This document shows, piece by piece, positions 43,040 to 49,146 of a stretch of 49,146 nt of DNA (the first letter of the stretch is position 1; each line of letters opens with the position of its first letter). The stretch comes from Bacteroidales bacterium (lineage in GTDB: Bacteria; Bacteroidota; Bacteroidia; Bacteroidales; UBA932): the NCBI GenBank assembly GCA_017616655.1, contig JAFZXU010000059.1:1-49146 (forward strand), in the 5' to 3' direction. A program made the position numbers and the translations under genes. The notes under the pieces are model-generated. The model was not told the origin of the DNA and did not search any database. It saw only the letters and a list, made by a program, of their open reading frames with translations.

Positions 43040-44815
43040 TTATATGACGATGTTGAATGAGAGTGACTGGTCTCCGCAGGTGATAGTGAATGTATATGTT
43101 CCGGGAGGATATTTGTCGGTGTCGGTGAGGTTGATGATATAACTCGTACTGCCTACGGTGCCGCTGCGCAACTGCTCTCCGGCGCTGTTCGTGATGGTGA
43201 ATTTCGAACCGGTGAAAGTGTTGAGCGTCACTTTCCTGCTTCCAAGCGAATATTTCAACGTTGAGAAGTCCTTTATATGCAGCGGCAACCGTCCGACGAT
43301 ATCGTTTCCGGGATTTGCGGCATTATAGAAGTGCTGCCACTCGGTGTATCCGTCGGGGCGGAAGAGAGGCTCCACATAGTCGCCCCTTTCGATGGGCTGG
43401 GTAATATTGATGACCTTGCCTGTATGTGCCGAAGTAAAGTATGAACCGCTTCCCAAAGAGATATGGAAAGGTTCATCCATCATAATGCTCTTGAGAGTTC
43501 CGTCTTTGCTGAAGTGGCCGAAACTGATATCGGCAGAGCAGGAATTGTAACTGTAATTATAAATCAGGCCTAAATTGACAGTGATAGAACCGCCCCTGGT
43601 TGCTGCTCCGCTTACATATTCTATACCTTTTCCTTTGCCGTCGGAGAAGCGGAGTGCAAGATTGTACTCTATCGGGTTTCCTGCGTCAGGCTTGATGCGG
43701 GTATATGCCACCTGGCCGACGGTGTATGATCCGAAGGCGCTGAGTTGATAATATCCGTTGCTGCTGCTGTTCCATCCCCAGTTGACGTGGAAGCTGTCAT
43801 TGCTGTCATAGCCGTCAACTACGAAGGCGTGACCGCCTCCCGAAGAGGCGTTGGTGGCGGAGAAGATGACGGGATAATTGTTTCCGATCTCCTCCTTGAG
43901 CATCTCCTTCCAGGCAGAATCATCAAGGTAACTGCGCGAATAGCGGATCATTCCCTTATCGTAGCCGAAGTAGGTCCTGAGTCTTGGAACGGCCGAACCT
44001 GTTGAGGCGCTGGTAGCGCTGTTGCCGAAAGAGGCCTGCGCCATAACGGCGATGTCATAGACGAAGCGGGCGACCGCATCGGCCTGCTCCTGGGTGTAGG
44101 AGGCTCCCTTGTACTTGTGCAGCATCTTGTCCCAATGGTACTCGTGGCCGAGCGGCACTGCGGGAATCGTGATTCCCTTCTTGGTATATCCGGGAAGAGT
44201 GCCGGTTCCTGCCCTGGGGTGACGGTGATAATAAACCACCTGGCTGATGGCTATGGCCACGCAGCCGGCGATGGTCTTCTTGCCTGCGGTATCGAGCGGA
44301 CAGAGGCCGTTGTACGGAGCGCCCTGTCCCCAATTGGCGGTATTCAGTTCGATCGATCGGGGAAGGTCGGCCCTGGTCATGAAGTTGGCCTCCTGCCAGT
44401 ATGCAAGCTCTTCTGCCGTAGCTGGTTTTCCGCTTTTGCGCCTTTCGGCGATCTGCTGACGGTAGAGGTCGAGCCACTCTGCAAGGTTCTCGGGCATATC
44501 GTCGTCCGTGCCGAATTCGTTATCGACCGAGTAGCCGAGAATCGGACGTGCCGCGTCAAGTGCGGAGACGATGACGAATCCGCCGCCCTTCCGGTTGAAT
44601 ATGTAGAATGCCACTTCGGATGCACTCCTCGTAGCGGCCACCTCATCTGCGTTGACGAGTGTCAGCTGGGAAGAGGATCGGGTAGAAGTCCCGAGACGGT
44701 TGAGGAAGGTCTCGGCAACCCTGCGCGCCTTGTCGAGCGAAATGTCTTCCGCCCGCGAAATGGCAGGCAGCAGCAGAAGACATATCAGGAGTAGAATGCG
44801 TGCTTTTTTTATCAT
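43040..44815 (-). CDS. C10 family (streptopain-like) cysteine peptidase, copy 3
   Basis: The 591-residue protein has a signal peptide (ending ISRAED), a pro-region of the Spi/C10 type (ISLDKARRVAETFLNR to about residue 150, with SEVAFYIFNRKGGGFVIVSA), the catalytic domain with nucleophile Cys185 in TIAGCVAIAISQ and His near 329 in GGGHAFVVDGYD followed by FHVNWGWNSSSNGYY, and a C-terminal beta-sandwich tail ending YPPGTYTFTITCGDQSLSFNIVI. All catalytic residues appear intact. Secreted or surface-bound; target unknown. It overlaps the upstream paralogue by 4 nt (ATGA). The fimbrillin-like gene begins 12 nt after its stop. Confidence 0.9.
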   Translation of the reverse strand: MIKKARILLLICLLLLPAISRAEDISLDKARRVAETFLNRLGTSTRSSSQLTLVNADEVAATRSASEVAFYIFNRKGGGFVIVSALDAARPILGYSVDNEFGTDDDMPENLAEWLDLYRQQIAERRKSGKPATAEELAYWQEANFMTRADLPRSIELNTANWGQGAPYNGLCPLDTAGKKTIAGCVAIAISQVVYYHRHPRAGTGTLPGYTKKGITIPAVPLGHEYHWDKMLHKYKGASYTQEQADAVARFVYDIAVMAQASFGNSATSASTGSAVPRLRTYFGYDKGMIRYSRSYLDDSAWKEMLKEEIGNNYPVIFSATNASSGGGHAFVVDGYDSNDSFHVNWGWNSSSNGYYQLSAFGSYTVGQVAYTRIKPDAGNPIEYNLALRFSDGKGKGIEYVSGAATRGGSITVNLGLIYNYSYNSCSADISFGHFSKDGTLKSIMMDEPFHISLGSGSYFTSAHTGKVINITQPIERGDYVEPLFRPDGYTEWQHFYNAANPGNDIVGRLPLHIKDFSTLKYSLGSRKVTLNTFTGSKFTITNSAGEQLRSGTVGSTSYIINLTDTDKYPPGTYTFTITCGDQSLSFNIVI

Positions 44816-46581
44816 AGAATAATATCGAATGAGAGTGACTGCTCTCCGCAGGTTATGGTAAACGTATATTTTCCGGGAGGATATTTGTCAGTGTCGGAAA
44901 GGTTGATGGTGTAGCTTGTGTTTCCGATTGTGCCGCTGCGCAGCTTTTCGCCGTCCTTGTCGGTAATGGTGAATTTCGATCCGACAAAGGTGTAGATGAC
45001 AATTTTGCGGCTCTCCGGTATATATTTCATCGTGGAGTAGTCGGCGATATGGATCGGGAACTGGCCGATGATGTTGTCGTTCGGGTTTGCTGCATTGTAG
45101 AAATGCTGCCACTCGGAGTTTTCGTCCGCCCTGAAGAGAGCCTCCACGTAATCGCCCCTTTCGATGGGCTGAGTAATAGCAAGTTCCCTCTGGGTGGAGG
45201 AGCCGTAATAGGAATTGGCCGGAAGTGTGGTCATCGTGTAGGGTGTCTCCATCATGATGCTCTTGAGGGTGCCGTTCTTGCTGAAGTGGCCGAAATTGTA
45301 CTGCCCCGAGAAGGAGGTGAAACTGTAGTTGTAAACGGCGCCGAAACGGACTTTGATCGAGCTGCCGGGTGTGGGGGTCCCGCTCTGGTATTCAATGCCC
45401 TTGTAGGTGTTCCCGTTGAACTTCGTCACTATGGCCATATTATAGATGTAACTGCCCCCGTCGCTGGGCTTTACGCCTGTCCAGATGACTTGCGATTTGG
45501 TGTAGCTGCCGAAGGCGTTGAGCTCATAGTACCCGTTGCTGCTTCCGTTCCAGCCGAAGTTGATGTGGAAACGGTCGCTTGAGTCATATCCGTCCACCAC
45601 GAAGGCGTGTGAGCCGCCAGAAGCGCTGGTGCCCTGCATCACTATCGGGAGACTTTTTGCAAGTTCTTCCTTCATAATCGCTTTCCAGCTGGCGTCGTCC
45701 GAAGAGTTGTGGGCGTATCTTATCAAGGCCTTGTCGTATCCGAAGTAGGTGCAGAGTCTGGACATGCTGATTACGGTGCTCGTTGCACTGTTACCGAACG
45801 AAGCCTGTCCCATCACCGCAACGTCATAGACTATGCGGGCCGCAGCATCGCCCTGTTCTTCGGAGTAGGAGACTCCCTTGTATTTGTGCAGCATCTTGTC
45901 CCACTGGTACTCGTGGCCGAGCGGCAGTGCCGGAATCGTGATGCCCTTCTTGGTGTATCCGGGAAGGGTGCCCGTGCCGTGGTGGGGGTGCTTGTGGTAG
46001 AACATCACCTGGCTGATGGCGATGTTGGTGCAGCCGGCGATGGTCTTCTTGCCGTTTGTGTCGAGAGGGCAGAGCCTGTTGAAGGGAGCGCCCTGGCCCC
46101 ATTCGGCCGTATTGAGATTCACCGATCTGGGCAGCTCGGCCCTCGTGGGTGAGTTTGCTTCATCCCATCGTGCGAGTTCCCCGGCCGTGGCTGGCTTTCC
46201 GCTCCTGCGGCGTTCCGCTATCTGCTGCCGGTAGAGGTCGAGCCACTCCGCAAGGTTTTCGGGCATATCTTCGCCGGTGCCGAATTCGTGGTCAAGCGAG
46301 TAGCCGAGAACAGGGCAGGCCGCGTCGAGCGCCGATATTATGGCGAATCCGCCGCCCTGCCGGTTGAAGATGTAGAATGCAACTTCCGATGCGCTTCTGG
46401 TGGCGGCCACCTCATCGGCGTTGACAAGCGTCAGCTGCGATGATGAACGGGTAGCGGCCCCGTAACGGTTGAAGAATGTCTCTGCCGTCCTGCGCGCCTT
46501 TTCGAGCGAAATGTCTTCCGCCTGCATGATGGCAGGCAGCAGCATGAGGCCGATCAGGAGAAGTATGCGATGGGGTTTCAT
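44812..46581 (-). CDS. C10 family (streptopain-like) cysteine peptidase, copy 2
   Basis: The 589-residue paralogue is closest to the copy at 43040-44815: nearly the same pro-region (RTAETFFNRYGAATRSSSQL) and C-terminal tail. Nucleophile is Cys184 in TIAGCTNIAISQ; His lies in GGSHAFVVDGYD, followed by FHINFGWNGSSNGYY. The signal peptide ends IMQAED. It starts at the stop of the third paralogue (one-base overlap) and ends in a 4-nt overlap with the next. High similarity with its neighbour suggests a rather recent tandem duplication. Confidence 0.9.
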   Translation of the reverse strand: MKPHRILLLIGLMLLPAIMQAEDISLEKARRTAETFFNRYGAATRSSSQLTLVNADEVAATRSASEVAFYIFNRQGGGFAIISALDAACPVLGYSLDHEFGTGEDMPENLAEWLDLYRQQIAERRRSGKPATAGELARWDEANSPTRAELPRSVNLNTAEWGQGAPFNRLCPLDTNGKKTIAGCTNIAISQVMFYHKHPHHGTGTLPGYTKKGITIPALPLGHEYQWDKMLHKYKGVSYSEEQGDAAARIVYDVAVMGQASFGNSATSTVISMSRLCTYFGYDKALIRYAHNSSDDASWKAIMKEELAKSLPIVMQGTSASGGSHAFVVDGYDSSDRFHINFGWNGSSNGYYELNAFGSYTKSQVIWTGVKPSDGGSYIYNMAIVTKFNGNTYKGIEYQSGTPTPGSSIKVRFGAVYNYSFTSFSGQYNFGHFSKNGTLKSIMMETPYTMTTLPANSYYGSSTQRELAITQPIERGDYVEALFRADENSEWQHFYNAANPNDNIIGQFPIHIADYSTMKYIPESRKIVIYTFVGSKFTITDKDGEKLRSGTIGNTSYTINLSDTDKYPPGKYTFTITCGEQSLSFDIIL

Positions 46582-48374
46582 TATAATGTCAGTTTGACGC
46601 TTGCCGTCTGTCCTGCGTATGAGAGGTCGAGGGTATATGTTCCGGAGTCGTATTTCGAGAGGTTGAATGTCGTTGTGGCCGACGTCGTGTTGGAGGTGCG
46701 GATTACGCCGCCGTCAGGGTCGGTGAGGGTCCATTTGACGCCGATGTAGGAGTTGAGGACGAATGTCTTCTCGCCCTTCTTGCAGGTTATTGTCGAAGCG
46801 CCGTTAAGGTCGAGGGGCAGCCTGCCGACGATCTTGTCCTCTTCGTTGCCGGCATTGTCGAATTGTTTCCACTCGGCTTCGCCTGCGGCCCTGTAGAGCG
46901 GTTCCATATAGTCGCCGCGTTCGATTACAGCGTCGCCCGGAACGTTGATGTTCACTCCGCTCCACCACTTGTAGTTGCCCACGGTGAAGTGGGTCGAGAG
47001 GGGAGAGTTGCGGAGATATCCCTTGAGTTCGCCATTCTTGTTGTAGTGGCCGAACTGGATCTCACAGTCCATCTCGACGGTAGAAACATTATAGACGGCG
47101 CCGAAACGGATCTTGAATGTGCTTCCGGGGATGACGGAGCCGCTGATATAGGTCATTCCTTCGTAAACCACATCGTTGGCGACATTACGGCGAAGGTACA
47201 TGTGATGGTCGTAGGAGCCCCCCTTGTCTGGCATCACGCGGATGTAGCCGATCTGTCCGATATTGTAGCTGTTGTAGAACGCACCCACGTGGTAATAGCC
47301 GTTGGAGCCGCCGTTCCATCCGAAATTGACCAGGAACCGGCCTTCGGCGTCATATCCGTCGATGACGAAGTTGTGGCCTGCTCCGCCTGCGGGGATGTTG
47401 GCGTAGCAGAGCGCCGGCCTTCCGGCTCCGATCTCTTCGCGGAGGAAGGTGCGCCACTGGTCATCTGTCAGATAGTTGTGATAGTGGATCAGGATCGACT
47501 TGTCGTAGTACATATAGGTGGCGAGTTTGGGGACTCCTCCGACGGAACCGGCGGAGGTGGCACTGTTGCCGTATTTTGCCTGGCACATCACGCCTACGTC
47601 GTACATCAGCCTTGCGACAGCATCGGCCTCCTCCTCAGTGTATGATACGTTCTTGTATTTGGGCAGCATCTTGTCCCACTGGTACTCGTGACCGAGAGGA
47701 AGGTCGGGGATGACTATGTTGTTGGTTTTTGTATATCCGGGAAGTGTTCCGTGTCCCGCCTTGGGCCACTTGTGGAAATGCATCACCTCGCTTATCGCGG
47801 TCGCGGTGCAGCCGGTGATGGTCTTCTTGCCGTTGGTGTCGAGAGGGCAGAGGCGGTTGAACGGCGAGCCCTGGCCCCAGTCCGCGGTCTGCAGGTCGAT
47901 GGCCTCGGGGATGCCGGCCCTGGTCGGGGTTGCGACCTCGTTCCATTTTGCGAGTTCGTCGGGCATTGCGGGGACGCCGCTGCGGCGGCGCTCCTTTATC
48001 TGGTAGCGATAGAGCTCAAGCATGTCGGCGAGGTTCTCAGGCATACCGTCTTCCTTTGTGACGAAGCTGTGCTCCAGGGAGTAAGCCAGCACGGGCAGGG
48101 CTGCGTCGAGGGCGGAGATAATGACGAATCCGCCGCCTTCGCGGTTGAAGATGTAATAACAGGCTTCGGATGCGCTGCGGGTCTGGTTGATCTCGTCCGC
48201 GTTGACCAGCGTCAGGCGGGAGCCCGAGCCGGAACGGGTGGCAACGCCGCAGTTCCTGAAGAACTGTTCAGCCGTAGCGGTTGCCTTCTTGAGGGTTATA
48301 TCTTCTGCGGCTGCTGTAAAGGGAATAATCAGCGCGATGGCCGCCAGAATGAGATATGACTTGAATCTTCGCAT
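46581..48374 (-). CDS. C10 family (streptopain-like) cysteine peptidase, copy 1
   Basis: The 597-residue first gene of the operon is the most divergent of the three. Signal peptide ends TAAAED; nucleophile Cys189 in TITGCTATAISE; His in GAGHNFVIDGYD, followed by FLVNFGWNGGSNGYY. The pro-region keeps EQFFRNCGVATRS and YYIFNREGGGFVIISA. The C-terminal tail ends with a YDSGTYTLDLSYAG strand. C10 peptidases of Bacteroides and streptococci cleave host or matrix proteins after self-processing; the target here is unknown. A -7 box lies 24 nt upstream. Confidence 0.9.
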   Translation of the reverse strand: MRRFKSYLILAAIALIIPFTAAAEDITLKKATATAEQFFRNCGVATRSGSGSRLTLVNADEINQTRSASEACYYIFNREGGGFVIISALDAALPVLAYSLEHSFVTKEDGMPENLADMLELYRYQIKERRRSGVPAMPDELAKWNEVATPTRAGIPEAIDLQTADWGQGSPFNRLCPLDTNGKKTITGCTATAISEVMHFHKWPKAGHGTLPGYTKTNNIVIPDLPLGHEYQWDKMLPKYKNVSYTEEEADAVARLMYDVGVMCQAKYGNSATSAGSVGGVPKLATYMYYDKSILIHYHNYLTDDQWRTFLREEIGAGRPALCYANIPAGGAGHNFVIDGYDAEGRFLVNFGWNGGSNGYYHVGAFYNSYNIGQIGYIRVMPDKGGSYDHHMYLRRNVANDVVYEGMTYISGSVIPGSTFKIRFGAVYNVSTVEMDCEIQFGHYNKNGELKGYLRNSPLSTHFTVGNYKWWSGVNINVPGDAVIERGDYMEPLYRAAGEAEWKQFDNAGNEEDKIVGRLPLDLNGASTITCKKGEKTFVLNSYIGVKWTLTDPDGGVIRTSNTTSATTTFNLSKYDSGTYTLDLSYAGQTASVKLTL

Positions 48375-48398
48375 AATACCGGATTTTAATATAACTTA

Positions 48399-48406
48399 CA
48401 AATATA
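48399..48406 (-). promoter_or_regulatory. Promoter -7 box (TATATTTG) for the C10 operon
   Basis: On the minus strand TATATTTG ends 24 nt before the ATG at 48374. A TTTG lies only 12 nt upstream, too near for the usual -33 element. Confidence 0.55.
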
Positions 48407-48424
48407 TAAATAATTCTACAAAAA

Positions 48425-48469
48425 AGGCCCTTCGTGAGTAAATCGGCCTCGATTACTCACAAAGAGCCT
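48425..48469 (-). terminator. Intrinsic terminator of clpB
   Basis: A long imperfect stem (GTGAGTAATCG with CGATTTACTCAC, one bulged base, extended by AGGC / GCCT) is followed on the minus strand by T6, 23 nt after the clpB stop. It isolates the C10 operon from clpB. Confidence 0.85.
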
Positions 48470-48492
48470 CTGACAGTATGATCAGGTCAGTC

Positions 48493-49146
48493 TTATTTCA
48501 GCTTCAGGACGCCGTCCTCGAAGGTGGCGGTGATGACGCTGTCACGGGAAAGGCTGCCGTCCAGCAGATGCTTTGCCAGCTCGTCGATGAGCTCCTTCTG
48601 GAGCACCCTCTTCACCGGCCTTGCGCCGTATGCCGGGTCGTAGCCCTTGTTGCTCATGTAGTCGATGAACTCCTCGCTGAACTTCAGCGTGACGCCCATT
48701 CCCTTGAGCTTCTCCTGCAGCTGGCCGATCTGGAGCATCAGTATCGCACGGATGTTCTCCGGCGTCAGCGTGTGGAAGATGATGGTCTCGTCGATACGGT
48801 TCAGGAACTCGGGCCTGAAGGTCTCCTTCACCAGCTCGGGCTTCAGGTTGGAAGTCATTATGAGGATGGTGTTCTTGAAGTCCACGGTGCGGCCCTTGTT
48901 GTCGGTCAGACGGCCGTCGTCGAGCACCTGCAGCAGCACGTTGAAGACATCCGGGTGCGCCTTCTCGATCTCGTCGAGCAGGATGACGGAGTATGGCTTG
49001 CGCCGTACTGCCTCGGTGAGCTGTCCGCCCTCGTCGTATCCGACATATCCCGGAGGCGCACCGACCAGCCGGGAGACGGTGTGACGCTCTTGATATTCAG
49101 ACATATCAATACGCACCATGGCGTTCTCATCGTCGAACAGGAACTC
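48493..49146 (-). CDS. clpB: ATP-dependent chaperone ClpB, C-terminal part (5' end outside window)
   Basis: The frame is open to the right edge of the window, so only the last 217 residues are seen: [42 protein letters not shown] (pore loop), Walker [15 protein letters not shown], arginine finger region [11 protein letters not shown] and the sensor-2 motif [11 protein letters not shown] of the second AAA+ domain. ClpB rescues aggregated proteins with DnaK. Confidence 0.95.
   Translation of the reverse strand, partial: EFLFDDENAMVRIDMSEYQERHTVSRLVGAPPGYVGYDEGGQLTEAVRRKPYSVILLDEIEKAHPDVFNVLLQVLDDGRLTDNKGRTVDFKNTILIMTSNLKPELVKETFRPEFLNRIDETIIFHTLTPENIRAILMLQIGQLQEKLKGMGVTLKFSEEFIDYMSNKGYDPAYGARPVKRVLQKELIDELAKHLLDGSLSRDSVITATFEDGVLKLK

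Overview
The window reads as a chromosomal segment of a Bacteroidales bacterium, probably host-associated and anaerobic. Signs are fimbrillin-like lipoproteins, C10 (streptopain-type) cysteine peptidases, a Na+-pumping methylmalonyl-CoA decarboxylase operon, a bacterial V-type ATPase operon, RecF followed by a DUF721 gene, and repeated promoter-like TAnnTTTG boxes, the Bacteroidetes -7 signature. G+C looks moderately high for the order. The genus cannot be fixed by eye; Rikenellaceae/RC9-like or UBA932-like lineages are possible.

Layout. 1-5 kb: a Rpn-type PD-(D/E)XK protein (+), then on the minus strand a large beta-helix surface lipoprotein preceded by a 49-residue peptide gene. 5-10 kb: a double-domain beta-lactamase-fold hydrolase, ribosomal protein L31 type B, a carboxypeptidase-regulatory-like lipoprotein resembling the radical-SAM-associated family, and an outer-membrane barrel plus lipoprotein pair. 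10-17.5 kb: V-type ATPase operon (E, DUF2764, A, B, D, I, K). 17.8-20 kb: a lipoprotein and a zinc metallopeptidase gene split by an in-frame TGA. 20.3-24.6 kb: metF and metH, overlapping. 24.6-30.6 kb: TPR protein, YebC/TACO1, methylmalonyl-CoA epimerase and the four subunits of a biotin-dependent Na+ pump. 30.8-32.2 kb: recF and DUF721. 32.2-35.3 kb: two bleomycin-hydrolase-like (C1B) peptidases and pssA. 35.5-39.1 kb: GH3 glycosidase and a GlpT/UhpT transporter, then tRNA-Arg(TCT). 39.25-48.4 kb: one apparent minus-strand operon of three C10 peptidases, a fimbrillin-like gene split by an in-frame TAG, a 37-residue peptide gene, and a GH43-like protein with a C-terminal cystatin-like segment. 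The window ends inside clpB.

How they fit together. The decarboxylase and the V-ATPase, whose K subunit keeps the residues of the known Na+ pocket, suggest sodium-based energetics with succinate-to-propionate fermentation. The 39-48 kb operon is the most unusual part: secreted cysteine peptidases, a fimbrillin-like protein, a small peptide of the same style as the one at 4.8 kb, and a glycosidase-like protein carrying the cystatin motif QVVAG. Two secreted-protein genes carry single in-frame nonsense codons with coding clearly continuing beyond them. Several enzymes have an altered catalytic residue: the second hydrolase domain, one C1B paralogue and the GH43 domain. I saw no CRISPR array, insertion sequence, rRNA or prophage.
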